DNA of 64,000 bases from Dactylellina haptotyla (taxonomy: Eukaryota; Ascomycota; Orbiliomycetes; Orbiliales; Orbiliaceae), in contig CM062381.1 of the NCBI GenBank assembly GCA_031310005.1, forward strand, positions 2,666,001 to 2,730,000, read 5' to 3'. Both the position numbers and the translations under genes were made by a program. Below, piece after piece: positions 11,900-23,276 of the stretch (its first letter is position 1; every line of letters begins with the position of its first letter). The notes below the pieces were generated by a model. It was not told the origin of the DNA. It did not search any database and worked only from the letters and a program-made list of their open reading frames with translations.

Positions 11900-13918
11900 T
11901 CACCTCTTAAGCTTCGTCCATCCTGCCGAAACTTCGGATCCACCGTTAACTGCGCTTCTTTTACCGCTGCTCCCGCTGCCAGGACTCCCTACGCCTGGAC
12001 TCCCGTTTCCAACAGCGGGTATAGATCCGAGCCCGCCCTTTTTAATACTGATTGGAATAGCCTTTGCAGGCTGCGGGTTCGTTCCCGACGTCATATCCTT
12101 ACCGCCTCGATCGTCCTCTCGGAACTCCCCTAGCTCGCTGATAAACTTGGCGGCTGGGTCCTCCTCGATCTCATTCTCGATCAAATCCCATTCGGCGTTT
12201 GAAGTCTCGCTCACAAGAATCTGTTTTGTCCGGTCGATTACCACGTTCAACGTAATCTTCCAGCGAGCCATGTGCTGCAGTCCCTGGGGCGAGTTTAGGA
12301 ACGAATGCGCCGAGCTATGGTTCACTCGGCCGAGGAACATGTTGACCGGCTGGGGTTTTTTGCCAGGCTGTTGAGCGTTGGCCGGGAGGGCTGAAACGGC
12401 TTCCTTCATGGTGTCGCTCCATAGAACCAGTGCCGGATGGTGTTTGGTCGGGGTGCACAGTAAAAGTCGGTACATGTTTCTGCCCGGCTGCCACACGTCT
12501 TCGATTTCTGAAGCGGCTTCTTCCAGTCCCTGACTCCAGCATAGCCAGGCGACATTGTATACGAGCATGCTGACACCCTCGATGAACATCGCGTACTGTT
12601 CGGAGTCGGAAGAGTGAAGCTGCGGGAGTGCGAGAGTTGTAGACAACGGACGTGCTCGGTTGAACCGCTGATGGCGGATCGTGGCCAACGGGGCGTCACG
12701 AATGGGAAGGACGACCTCGCAGGGGAGCTTTAACCCTAAATAAGACGCTATGAGGACGGACATGTGAGAGAGATGGCCCAGGGCTACGGTGATACTGTTC
12801 GGGTTCAGGTTGTAGATTTCACGTATATCGGGTATCACGACCCCGTTTAACATGTACTCGACACCCTTCTTTCTCCGCCGCTGCCTGAGCAGATTCAAAC
12901 CAGCGATCTCACGGCAGAGGAAGACTCGAGACTCGGCGGTTCTTTCGTAGAGAGTGTTCCATTTGGTAGTTGTCAGCCTAGTATCCTTCCGTACTTTCTC
13001 CACCATGATGTCCCTGTTCTGGACCAAGACGTTTCGAGTTTCTTTGAGGAGTTGCTGTCGTTTCTCATTCTTGGAACGGAGGAGTGCGAGGTACTTCCTG
13101 TGCTCCTCGAGTTCCGTACGTAACTCTGCCACCCGGTCGTGAATCCCTGTGATTGTGTTCTCGAGATCCTGCTTTTCTATCGCGGCAGCGGAATGCCTCC
13201 CGACCTCTGTCGTTATCGACGCACCGTCCTCAACCTGCTTCTCCAGCTCTTCATTGCCCATGAGCACGGATATTATTTCATAACGGAGCGGGTAGAACTT
13301 GTCGCGCACGCAGTCTTTACACGTCAACTTGGGAAGCTGTCGTTCGCATATTTGGCATGGGCCGACGAGCTTGGGAGGGGTAGCCGGTCTAGGAGGGGAG
13401 CTGTCGTCTTTGCCCGGTCGGCCGTTGACGCCTAGCAGCGGAGGCTCGGAGACGGTGCGCTGCATCCGTTGCTGTTGTTGCAGGCGAGCTCTGCTCGAGT
13501 TGCTGGGCGGCGGAGGGGCATGACGGTTGGGAGTCTCGTACGCATGGGAATAGCCATGGTAGATCGGGGGTGGGAGCGGGCGGTGGGAGACGAGCGATGG
13601 GGGGTACCCCGGTGGCGGGGCAGCTAGTCGCGGAGAGCCATACGGGTCTGGAGCTGGAGAACCGGACGAGGATCTAGGGGGAGGAGGAGGAGCGGGGATT
13701 CGGTGATGGCGTATGGGATCCAGCTTGGAGGTCGTTGCGGGAAAGTGCGCGGGGGGGAAGGGGCGAGCTGCAGAGCGTATCGTCCCTTTTTCGCGCTGGT
13801 GGTTTGGCTGTTGTTCTGGTCGGAGGGCTTTGTGGTGGTTGTGTGGTGATGCTGGTGGCGGTGGTGTGGTGATGAGATGGGAGATGGGATGAGCGTGTTT
13901 GTCTGCGTCTACGTACAC
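11900..13918 (-). CDS. ATG14: Autophagy protein Atg14 (PI3-kinase complex I subunit)
   Basis: A single exon encoding 672 aa. Atg14/Barkor directs Vps34 PI3-kinase complex I (Vps34, Vps15, Atg6, Atg14) to the pre-autophagosomal site. The N-terminal 180 residues are Pro/His-rich and disordered. The family cysteine motif is present as CQICERQLPKLTCKDC near residue 190, and a coiled coil follows (about 225-300). The C-terminal Atg14/UVRAG-type region includes SYLGLKLPCEVVLPIRD and CWSQGLEEAASEIEDVW. The very C-terminus is Gly/Ser-rich, unlike a canonical BATS helix. A Vps38/UVRAG-type protein is the alternative, but the N-terminal zinc-type motif favours Atg14. The next internal Met is about 150 residues in, so the long N-terminus is likely real. 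Confidence 0.75.
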   Translation of the reverse strand: MYVDADKHAHPISHLITTPPPPASPHNHHKALRPEQQPNHQREKGTIRSAARPFPPAHFPATTSKLDPIRHHRIPAPPPPPRSSSGSPAPDPYGSPRLAAPPPGYPPSLVSHRPLPPPIYHGYSHAYETPNRHAPPPPSNSSRARLQQQQRMQRTVSEPPLLGVNGRPGKDDSSPPRPATPPKLVGPCQICERQLPKLTCKDCVRDKFYPLRYEIISVLMGNEELEKQVEDGASITTEVGRHSAAAIEKQDLENTITGIHDRVAELRTELEEHRKYLALLRSKNEKRQQLLKETRNVLVQNRDIMVEKVRKDTRLTTTKWNTLYERTAESRVFLCREIAGLNLLRQRRRKKGVEYMLNGVVIPDIREIYNLNPNSITVALGHLSHMSVLIASYLGLKLPCEVVLPIRDAPLATIRHQRFNRARPLSTTLALPQLHSSDSEQYAMFIEGVSMLVYNVAWLCWSQGLEEAASEIEDVWQPGRNMYRLLLCTPTKHHPALVLWSDTMKEAVSALPANAQQPGKKPQPVNMFLGRVNHSSAHSFLNSPQGLQHMARWKITLNVVIDRTKQILVSETSNAEWDLIENEIEEDPAAKFISELGEFREDDRGGKDMTSGTNPQPAKAIPISIKKGGLGSIPAVGNGSPGVGSPGSGSSGKRSAVNGGSEVSAGWTKLKR

Positions 13919-14300
13919 CCTGCCGGCACAAACAGCAACGACGATGGGAATGGAACGGATAAGTAGGTGTATTTCGGTACGATATGGTATGCTGCACTAT
14001 TCGTCTGCGATGGTTACAGAGAGGAGAGGTCTAGCTCGCGTTCGAGTTCGAGTTCGAAGTCGAGGTCAAATGGGAGAAGGTTCGAGGTCTGTCACTCGGC
14101 CTGTTTGCCGTCACGGGCGGGCCAGTCATCCGTTCCTGCGTTTTAGGCCACTTGAAGCGTCCACTTGCATCCAAGCCGGTCAGCTGATCCGACTGTGGAA
14201 AATATTGCCTGTATCTATCAAGAGGCTTCACTTGTAGTGTAGCATATACGGCATCGTGGTGATAGTAACATGAAGATTGATATTATTGACGACAAAGCAT
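13919..14300. promoter_or_regulatory. ATG14 upstream region
   Basis: This stretch lies between the ATG14 start (minus) and the HTS1 stop (minus). A degenerate repeat of GTTCGAGTTCGA type (about 14038-14070) is the only structure I notice. It probably includes the ATG14 promoter. Confidence 0.35.
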
Positions 14301-16234
14301 TTATTTTGTTGACGGCTCACCAGCAGCACCCGCCTCGCCCTCGATCTTCATCCTCGAGATGTACTGCTCGATGCCCCCCGTCGACTTGAGCCTTCTCTTC
14401 ACCTCCTCCACCAGATCTGCCACCGCCACCGGTATACCCTCCTTTTCCGGGTGTCCGTCAGGAAGACCCAGTTCCTTGATCCTCACAGTATCCAACCCGA
14501 GTTGCTCGTTGAAGATGATAACCGCAAATGGCACACCGGCGTTTTCTGCTGCTTTGAACTGCACCTGCATCTTAGGGCAGGCCTTGTACAAAAATTCGGC
14601 CTTTGTCACATAAGGGTTTTGAATCAGCAAATCGTAATCCCGTAGATAGAAAGAAAGAACAAAAAAAAGGTTAGGATATACCTTAATGCCGCCCTCCCAG
14701 AGCCTCTTCGCAATCGCCATACGCTCTTTCAAGAACCCATTCTTGTTCTCCCCAGAACCCTCAGGCATGGCCATAACGTAGATATCAACGTCGCTACTCC
14801 TCAGCGGTGCCGCACTGCTCTCTAGTCTCTTCCTGATGATGCTGTATATTCTGTCCACACCGAACGAGATACCCACACACGGAATCTTCCCCTTCCCGGA
14901 GAACATTCCAACCAGTTCGTCGTATCTTCCACCCGCTGCGATAGAACCGACACCGACGGTATCGTCATCCGAGCGGTCGGCATCTGGGTCGTCCTTGTTG
15001 ATTCTCGACTTCTTCTTCCCCTTCGAAGACGTCGCCGGTGTCTGGGAAACGGACGGCGGTGCGGATAGTTCCGTGACGACCTCGTAGATCACACCTGTGT
15101 AATAGTCGAGACCGCGGGCGAGGGATAGATCGAACGAGATTTTCTTCGTCACATCGAATATATCAAGGTAATCGAATAGTAGTCTCATATCGGCCAAACC
15201 TTTCTTGATCGTCTCGTTCGAAGCCAGGGCCTCCGACTTTTCCAGCTCTTCTAACAAATCCCGCCCACCCTTCTTGAGGACAAACTCTCCAATCTTGTCG
15301 GCAACAGCTGGGTCCAACCCCTTCTGCTCCGTCATCTCTTTTCTAACCTCCTCCCAGGGGGATTTATCCAGCTTGTCAACCGCGCTAGATATCGGCCTGA
15401 TCTTGTCCTGCGGAACGCCGCACACCTCGAACAGGCCGTCGAGGATCTGTCTGTGGTTGAGCTTGATTGTGTACTCCCCGATGTTGAGGCCGTCCAGGAT
15501 CTCCACGGTGAGAGCCAGGATCTCGGAGTCAGGCAGCATGGGATCGTAGGTGCCCGCGATATCGAAATCGCACTGGTAGAATTCTCTCATTCGTCCCTTG
15601 GAGACAGCTGGCTGGTCCCGTCGGTAGACCTTGGCGAGGTGGTATCTCTTGATCGAAGTGACGAGGGGGTTCATGGCGAGCCATCTCGCAAAGGGGACGG
15701 TGAGATCGTATCGGAGGGAGCTGATCTCGCCGCCCTGGTCGGCGAGGTCGTAGATGAGCTTGGAGTCTTCGCCATATTTCCCGGCCAGGACTTCTTTGAG
15801 CTCGAAGACCGGGGTGTCCAGGGAAACGGCACCGTGCTTTTTGAATGTGGAGGTGATTTTGTCGAAGATTTTGTCGCGGACGGCGATGTCGACACCGGAC
15901 CCTGAATTGTTTGTACGTGTTAGATGGAGAGACTATGTTCAGAAAAAAGTGCCCCTCATTCTGCCCCACTATCGATAGCTGCAGCATTGGTGGGGCCCAG
16001 GTTGGAAGACATACAATCGCGGGAGCCCTTGACGGTCTTGAGGGTGATCTGCTGCTTGCCCATGTCGTCGGTATTGTGTTTCTCCTTGGAGCTGTATCTG
16101 AGCTGTGCTTGGGGTCGGAGCTGAAGAGGGATGGAGGTTGACAGCGGACGGACGAGGTGGGATGTGGATAGTCTGTATAACGAAGAAGATGAAAGTCGCT
16201 GGCTGGTCACCGCAGAAGGCAGACGAACCGGCAT
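14301..16234 (-). CDS. HTS1: Histidyl-tRNA synthetase, likely cytosolic and mitochondrial forms
   Basis: Exons 16234-16015, 15901-14682 and 14600-14301 give 579 aa. This class II synthetase charges tRNA-His. Motif 2 is around RAREF-type [10 protein letters not shown], preceded by [14 protein letters not shown] and [14 protein letters not shown]. The His-A motif is seen as [10 protein letters not shown], and the anticodon-binding domain closes the protein. The first Met ([18 protein letters not shown]) starts a Ser/Arg-rich presequence typical of mitochondrial import, and a second in-frame Met at 16063 ([16 protein letters not shown]) would give the cytosolic enzyme. Two-start dual targeting is known for yeast HTS1. 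Intron 2 (14601-14681) is in frame and lacks stops, but family alignment (GIK then [11 protein letters not shown]) says it is removed, using an AAG acceptor. Confidence 0.93.
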
Positions 16235-16548
16235 TCAATTGGACGGTCCGAGAGCTTGCGCCGTCGACTCGATCACCGCCTTCGCCTTAAATAAATAAAT
16301 CAATTAACCAGTTAACCACCGGCCAATCGAGCAAGGAGACACGCGAGTTCGAGGGAGAGGAGTCAGAGGCCGCCGCTTTGGAATTTGGTGAGTCGTCCGC
16401 CGCCGCAGCAGCAAAAAATTTGGCGGGCAAACGGCCGTCGCGGCAGGTTCACGCGGCGTTGTTTTGGCGTTGTTTTGGCGTTGTCTTCGGCTGCACCTTC
16501 TCTGCGCCCGCGTGACGATTGCATCTGATTGCGAGTCTCCATATCATC

Positions 16549-16571
16549 ACCACCACCACCACCACCACCAT
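16549..16571. repeat. (CAC)n microsatellite in the ATG6 leader
   Basis: A trinucleotide run of about seven units reads as His codons on the plus strand but lies upstream of the ATG6 start. It is likely length-variable. Confidence 0.7.
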
Positions 16572-16680
16572 CTCTACCGCCATCTCAACCCATCTTCGCT
16601 TCATCTACCCCGATGCCGTGCTCCAGATAGCTCCAGCTCATGTCTAAGCTCTCTCCCGGCCCTCCGCGATACTACTACTA

Positions 16681-16700
16681 GCCAGCCAGCCAGCCAGCCA
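16681..16700. repeat. (CCAG)n tetranucleotide repeat abutting the ATG6 start
   Basis: About five CCAG units end two bases before the ATG6 ATG, so the repeat contributes the -3 context of the start codon (CCACCATGG). Confidence 0.75.
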
Positions 16701-16702
16701 CC

Positions 16703-18462
16703 ATGGGGGAAATGTTCTGTCAGCAGTGTAGAACGCCGTTGAAGCTTCACGGCTCCCTTCAGAACCTCAACCCTGCCGCTGTCAACTTGCTTCACGGTAT
16801 TCGAATTCCTCCCAGATAACCTGGCTTGTACAGCAAGTCTATAAACCCCTAAAAAAAACCATGTGTGCTAACTGGCTCGCCTATCTAGGTACTTCAGCAC
16901 CGACCTCATCATCATCATCGAACAAACCCACCGTCTTTGAACCCAAAGTTCACTCCTCCGCCACATCCTCTCACGATTCCCTCCGAAAAGCAATCTACGA
17001 ACAGTCACTCAGGAGCGATGGCCACCCGGTCGTCAAGCGCAGCGTTCCGAATGCCCCCAAAACATCATCCCCACTCGCGGCACAACATCCTGCAAACATG
17101 GCCGAGTCCTTCGTTATGCTCTCGGACTCGGTTATACTCCGGACACCGCAGCCTATAGTCGGTGAAGCTGTGCAGAATGGCGGCCTTGCGACTACTAGCT
17201 CCGGGATTGGGCCAGAGGATTCATTGTCACATAAGATGCAAACATCACGACGACTGTTCGATATACTCAGCGCACGCTCGGATATCGACTATCCCATCTG
17301 CGTGGAATGCACGGAATTACTCGTAGAGGGATTGCAGAGACGACTGGCAGAGGCGACGAGGGGCAGAGATGGATACCAACAGTTCCTGAAGAAGCTCCAG
17401 GCCGAGATACCGACGGAGGAAGAAGCTAGAAAGGTAGAGGAAGGTCTGGCAGGTGTTCGAAAGGAGAGAGATGAAGCTTTACTTGAGCTCGAGGAACTGG
17501 AACGGGAAAAAGCGCTCATAGAGGCTGAGATTGCGGAGGCGGAGGCTGAATCGAAACGCTTAGAGGCAGAAGAGGAAGAGTTCTGGCAGGAGAGAAACTC
17601 GTTTGCTCAGCAGCTCGAGGAATTTCAGAACGAGCGCGACAGCGTCAATCTCAGGTTCGACCATGATGCGAAGCAGCTGGAAAGATTGCATCGCACGAAT
17701 GTGTACAACGATACGTTTTGTATCGGCCACGATGGGTTCTTCGGAACCATCAACGGCCTACGACTGGGGAAACTCGCCACACAACCTGTGAGTTTTCTTT
17801 TCTTTTCTAACAAATCACCGTAATTTATGGAGAATTTATTCAGCTGACAATTTTTATTCTCTCCCAAGGTTGAATGGTCGGAGATTAATGCGGCGTGGGG
17901 CCAGACGCTCCTACTGCTACATACCGTAGCCGATAAGCTCGGCTTCGTCTTCGAGAACTACAGGCTGAAACCGATGGGATCTACCTCAAAGATTGAGAAA
18001 CTGGAGCTACGACAGACAGAAGGCACGGCGAGCCGGATGGGGTTAACTTCAGGGTCTGGCAAGAACGACGTGCGGGTCCAGACGCTGGAGTTGTTCAGCT
18101 CCGGAACGATTCCGATGGGCCACTTGTTCGCTCATCGAAAGTTCGACGGTGCTATGGTTGCATTTTTAGATTGCATCAAGCAGCTAGGCGAGTTTGTGGC
18201 TAGGGCGGACTCAACCGCGGTTCTGCCCTACACCATCGTGAAGGACAAGATTGGCGACGTGTCCATACGGTTGACTTTCAACCAGGACGAGCCGTGGACA
18301 AAGGCGTGCAAGTATACTCTCACATGCGCCAAGTTCTTGCTGGCGTATGCGTCGAACCAAGGCCTCGCCAGGAGATTGCAGCAGGCGCAACAGCAGGCGC
18401 AGCAACAGCAATTACAAACACAACAGCAATTACAGCAGCAGCAGCAGCAGCAAACGCGGTGA
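16703..18462 (+). CDS. ATG6: Beclin 1 / Atg6 (Vps30), PI3-kinase complex subunit
   Basis: Exons 16703-16796, 16889-17787 and 17869-18462 give 528 aa. Atg6 is a shared subunit of Vps34 complexes I (autophagy, with Atg14) and II (endosomal sorting, with Vps38). The N-terminus has two CxxC-type pairs (MFCQQCRTPL and, later, YPICVECTELL). A strong coiled coil runs about residues 175-265, followed by the evolutionarily conserved domain (NVYNDTFCIGHDGFFGTING, VEWSEINAAWGQTLLLL, FNQDEPWTKACKYTLT). The C-terminus is a Gln-rich tail coded by CAG/CAA repeats, which is unusual for the family. Intron 2 ends in AAG; the conserved VEWSEIN motif begins exactly there. The start sits in a good CCACCATGG context. 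Confidence 0.95.
18375..18458 (+). repeat. CAG/CAA tract at the end of ATG6
   Basis: An imperfect CAG/CAA/GCG run encodes the Gln-rich tail of Atg6. Its length is likely variable between strains. Confidence 0.75.
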
Positions 18463-20252
18463 TATATTATTAGAGTTTACGATTAGGTAACAAGAAGTGA
18501 CATGTATACTTTATTATTGTCCCATTTGGCCGAGCAGCTAGAGAACCAAAAAATTTTCTTTAAAGAAAAACAGGGCAAAGGATGGGACGGGATGTTTTGG
18601 GATTTGCTTCCGCCACAGGAGTTGCAGTCTACTACCGCGGTCTGGAATTGGATGAAGGGGTACCAAGGGCACCCAAGGGATTGGCCTGTGTCGGGATGAC
18701 GACTGGGCAATGAATATCTGGCTTTGGATTTGCGTCGATTGAAGGGATATAAATGGTGGGCGTTCCGTGCTATACGAGATCAGCAAGCGACGAGAGTTCT
18801 TGGTGCTACGGAGTTTTTATAATGATTTTTCTTGTGGATACCCATTTGGTCGGAACCCCTGACTGATCTTCTGGAGGTGTAAAAATACCATACGCACAAC
18901 ACAGCGTACGATAATGATGATATTATATTTAATATATATATTTATATACTTTATACACTGGAAAAGAAGAATAATGCTAGAATGTACGAGACTTGGCAGG
19001 TCTGTGGCAAGTTTTGAAACGGGGAAACACGTTTATACGTCCAGCTATCCAGATTAACACTGTGCGCGAGGAAACCGGTTGCTGCATATGCATGGTCTCT
19101 CCATGTACGGTACATGTGCATGTCATTATCTGGACAAGGTGACAGGGACCGGGGCAGGATTGTGTGCATATCGCCATGCACGTCCGCAATATATGCGAGC
19201 CCCCAATTGCAATCGCGATCGCGCGAAGGGAGAAGAGGCTTTCAGCAGAATTCGATTGAATTAATTAATTTCGAGGTGGAAAGGCTGTGTGGGCGGGATG
19301 ATACCCCTCGCGTTCTGTCAAAGTTTCAAACACCGTTTTACCAAGTGCCCACACCAAGCGACCAAGTTACACCCAAGCACAACCGCGCCCCCCGCAGCTT
19401 GCGTGGATTTTCCTGATATGTGTTTGTTCGGAAACCCGCTAAGCAAAGGCGATACGACGGAGTGGGACAAGGGGCTCAGGTTTGGGGATGACGCAGTTGA
19501 TCCAGATTGGCTTGTTCGGCGCCGGACCCGGGCTGGGCTGGGCTCGCTCTGGCAGTCGTCCAACAAACAAGGGCAATGGCTGGGATGGAGAGATTGGATT
19601 CGCTGTCAATCGACCGATCGCGAAGGATGGTGGATGGTAAGCAGCGCCATCAGGAAGAGTCTTCCACCGGCGAACGGGACGGGTTTGCAGATTGGAGTAG
19701 AGGGGGAAGGGTCGGGGTCATCGATTCGAAATCCGCTCCACGCGGAGCGCGATACGAAAGAAGAGAAGATTCGAAGGGTTAATAATAAACAATCGGACCC
19801 ACAATGCGCACAAGATAATAATACCATGTACAAGAGATGCCCAAGACAAGAGGTGCCCAAGAAGGGCCCAAACTGCCACGGGCGCGGTGGGGGACTCGGT
19901 CGATGTAACGCAGAGAAGCAGGCTGGCGGTGGTGTCCGAGTTGCTACGCCAGCCAGCTTCCCTTCGCAGCAGGCAGGCCGCCCGCCAACCTGCCGTGAAA
20001 AAGAAAAGACGGCGGAGAGGAAGATATTAATACTTTTCTTCAGAAACAGTCTGCTTCTCGTGCGCGAATCTTGCGACTGTTGCCGTTGCTGTTGCTGTTG
20101 GAGCGGTGTGGCTGGTTTCTGGCCTTCTCTTTCTTATCTCCCAGCTTGCATCGACTAGCGTTCGGACTCCGTATATCCTCTCCGGTCCCCCCTTATTCAC
20201 CTCTTCTTCTTCTTCTTATTCTCGCAGGTACTACTCTGGTATATAGATAGAG

Positions 20253-20272
20253 ATATATATATATATATATAT
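20253..20272. repeat. (AT)n microsatellite
   Basis: An uninterrupted AT dinucleotide run of about ten units, upstream of the DUF2406 gene. Confidence 0.8.
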
Positions 20273-20817
20273 CGGACTAGCTGCGGTACCTCTCTCGTCG
20301 ACTCCTATCGCCGTTGCCTCTTTGTGAAACCTGCATCCTACACACCGCCGTACAGCCCTCTCCAACAAACGTCACGTCGCGCCACTCGAACAAATCGGCC
20401 CTCCGGCGCTCAACCTCTTTCGTCAAACAGGAACCAAACCACGCGAACAAGACCGACGTAAACTCGAACATCGCCAGCCAGCGTCTTTTGCCGTTGCACC
20501 GTCCAGAGTTGACCCTTGCAAGGTGGATACGATATACCTGACAACGAAAATCTTTCAACTTGCTTGGCCCGAGCAAAGTAACCCCCCCAATCCGCCCATT
20601 ACGCAACCATATTCTCTAACCAGAGAGCGTCCAAGATACCAACAACGGATTGCCCTCGCATCCGGACCCGGTCACCGACAAGATCCCTAGGCTGTTCCAA
20701 AAATATACTTCGCCTTCGTCTTTCTGTCTCTCCTGTCCTGCTGGCTGCTGAAATACGCAGATCGAGGGGAAATCGTACCACCTCCGCCGTCGCCCAACCG
20801 GCACCTTTCGGCACCCG

Positions 20818-20856
20818 TCTCTCTCTCACTCTCTCTCTCTCTTTTTTTTTTTTTTT
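20818..20856. repeat. CT run followed by T tract
   Basis: A (CT)n stretch passes into an uninterrupted T tract of about 15. Such pyrimidine tracts are common just upstream of fungal transcription starts. Confidence 0.75.
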
Positions 20857-21968
20857 AAATAACATAATACTTTTCTTGTTCGGCTGTCCTGCGGAATTTG
20901 CGCCCACACGTGCCTGCCCTTTGGCCCGTTCTGCACTTCGCTCGTTCCTCAGGTTACCGAACTTCCTCTGCAGCTTGTCGGCATCCCAACCCCGTTCTGC
21001 ACCTTCTGCGAACCCTTTTTTATTTACTTTTTCGCCTCTCGTCCGTTGGTCTACTCGCATACCCAAAACGGCACGCTGCCTGCATGATCGTTGGTTGTCG
21101 ACGCAGCCCGTCCCAGACACCCAACCCTCCCAGGCCATAATATCTCGCTCATACTGCAGCATTTCCTTGGGACCGCTTCCCTGACATTACGACAGAAAGT
21201 CCCTTTATTTACTCGAGTTACTAAGATCATCTACAGTCTTAAAAATCTGTTCGTCTATTCCCCTCTCCCTTCTCTCTCTCTTTCCTTTCTCGCTTTTCCC
21301 CATTCTCTTCCCCCTCCTTCATCCCACTTGCACGCAACCCCCTTGTCGTTTCGCTCGCTATTGTGCCTCTCGACATTGAAGTCTCAGTCGCACAACCCGA
21401 AAAAGGACAACCGCTTTTTTTTTTTTTTTTGATCACGATCGTTACACGAACTTGATATGCGGTCAATCTTGCGATGTTCTGAATGAGATTTTGAACAATC
21501 TTTCTTTTGATCAACAAGAAAGGACATTTCTGCTTGTGTTTTTGCTTTGCTGCTCTACGAAACCATAACATTCAGCTGCTGCTCGTTTCACAAAATAACC
21601 GTTTTATCCATCATTTCGGTTTTTTTTTTCTGCTTGTACCTGAATTTTAAAAACAAGGTGGCGCGCAACAAGGCACGGCGAGCGAATACAAACACACAGC
21701 TTTACTCAATAGAGAACCGACGCTCTGTAAAGGGAGGTCACTCTTGTGCGACAGATAACTTCTGCCGCCTGCGCTATTGCTCTGTTAAATCTCCTCTTGT
21801 CCTAGATCACTCTTCCTTTTTCCTTTCAAACTATTCGTCGCTCCCTCCACTCTTTCCAATACTTGTTCTACAAGTTTTATCAAAAAGCCCCAACTCCCCT
21901 ACATACAAACTCTCCAAAAAAACGAGAATACCAGACGGCAAGGGCCCGCGCCCCATATAACCGTACTA

Positions 21969-23276
21969 ATGCCGTTCTTTTCAAGTAAGAAGAAGCTTAA
22001 GCTTGACTTAACAGAATATCACCGGGATAAAAGAAAGATGGGAAAGAACGTTGACCCCACCAGAGCCATCACCGAGGAGGAGCCATGGGCAATTGCCCAA
22101 CAGGCCGGAAAGGGCATTTCTCAGCTCCGCCACAAAGATCAGTTTGGCCATGAGATCAGTATGTTTCCCCTCACGTGATAGATTCCTAAGTTTCAACATG
22201 TTAAATATTGTACTTTCTGCGATAGCCGACCCAGATCGGAGCAATCCTACCAGGCACAGAATGGAGCGCCCTCTCGACACAATTCGAAATTTCGAAAAAG
22301 CGATATACAACGACTACGAGAGGGATTTCTACCCACGAAGATCCAATAGGCATGGCAATGGTATGCGTGTTCCCGCAATCCCTCTCCTCCCCTTGCATAT
22401 ACAACATGCCCCCTTTCGGCAACACCAGGAGGAAGCACCCGGCAGCTCGCATATGTATCACGCCTCTATGAAATCATGATCTAACGTTGCCATTTTCGTC
22501 CGTAGGTTCGACATATGACCAACAAGCGTCGCAGCGAGGCTCAACGGCCTACCAATATGGCGACCAGAGCGCAAGGCAGTCTGTGTACGAAAAGTATGTC
22601 TCTCCATAGCAACCGAAATACGGTCTCACTAACAGGTATTTTTGGGGTATACAGCTACGAAAACGGCAACTCGTATTCGCAAAGACCACACCTCCAAAAT
22701 AGGAACTCCGGCTACGACAATCTTGCTAACAACAATCGTTCTCGACAAGACATTCCGTCAGACGCTAACTCTGGCACATACTCCAACGGTGGTGGAAGCG
22801 GCTGGTCCGGCGATCCATACTCCACAAACCCATCTTCGGATGCTTCAAACTACGGCGCTTACGAGCAGCAGCAACCACAGCAGCCCCAACAGTATGCCCG
22901 ATTACCATTAGGTAGTAACGATAAGCCATTGCCAAACGTCAACCGCTACTCCGGCAGCTCGCCATCGTTGAACTACCAGAACGGCGGTTCTCAGCCGCAG
23001 CAGTATCAACAAAATGGCTACTCTCAGCAAAGTCAGCAAAATGGCCAACAACAACAACAGCACTTACAGCCTCAACAACAATATGGCTCTTATTCCGGAC
23101 ACAGTCAGTTTGCATCCCAAAATACCCAATACAGACAATCCTATGGCCAGCAACAACCCCAAGCCGCTTGGAATCAGCAGCAAGCTCCTATGAAAACAGT
23201 GCTAACTAAGAGTTCGGCTGCGGCAGATGGAAAACCCGAGAAACGAAAATCGTGGTTCAGACGAAGCAAGTCCTAA
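21969..23276 (+). CDS. DUF2406-domain protein with Gln/Asn/Ser-rich tail
   Basis: Exons 21969-22158, 22226-22360, 22506-22593 and 22655-23276 give 344 aa. The DUF2406 signature is visible as PWAIAQQAGKGISQLRHKD, then DPDRSNPTR followed by ERPLDTIRNFEKAI. The family is restricted to fungi and has no firmly established biochemical function; some members are cortical or stress-linked phosphoproteins. The C-terminal half is a low-complexity Gln/Asn/Ser/Tyr-rich stretch of prion-like composition, closing with the basic end KRKSWFRRSKS. All splice phases agree. The very long upstream pyrimidine-rich region suggests an extended 5' leader. Confidence 0.82.

Larger units (their letters stand above)
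16235..16702. promoter_or_regulatory. Divergent HTS1/ATG6 promoter
   Basis: The 468 bp between the two divergent starts must carry both promoters. A CCAAT box is at 16323-16327. Low-complexity runs of CAC (about 16549-16570) and CCAG (about 16681-16700) fall in the likely ATG6 leader. Confidence 0.5.
18463..21968. other. Gene-poor 3.5 kb, probably long leader/promoter of the DUF2406 gene
   Basis: No gene is supported. The 289-codon plus frame at 19289-20158 has erratic composition (Cys/Trp/Arg runs) and no domain, and I reject it. From about 20160 on, the plus strand is strongly pyrimidine-rich, with CT and T runs and an AT microsatellite, resembling fungal core promoters and long 5' UTRs. 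A palindrome lies at 19102-19116. Confidence 0.4.

Noticed and set aside
19289-20158. 289-codon plus frame between ATG6 and the DUF2406 gene
   Set aside because: Composition is erratic (Cys, Trp and Arg runs), no domain or signal is seen, and it lies in promoter-like DNA; GC-rich DNA gives such frames by chance.
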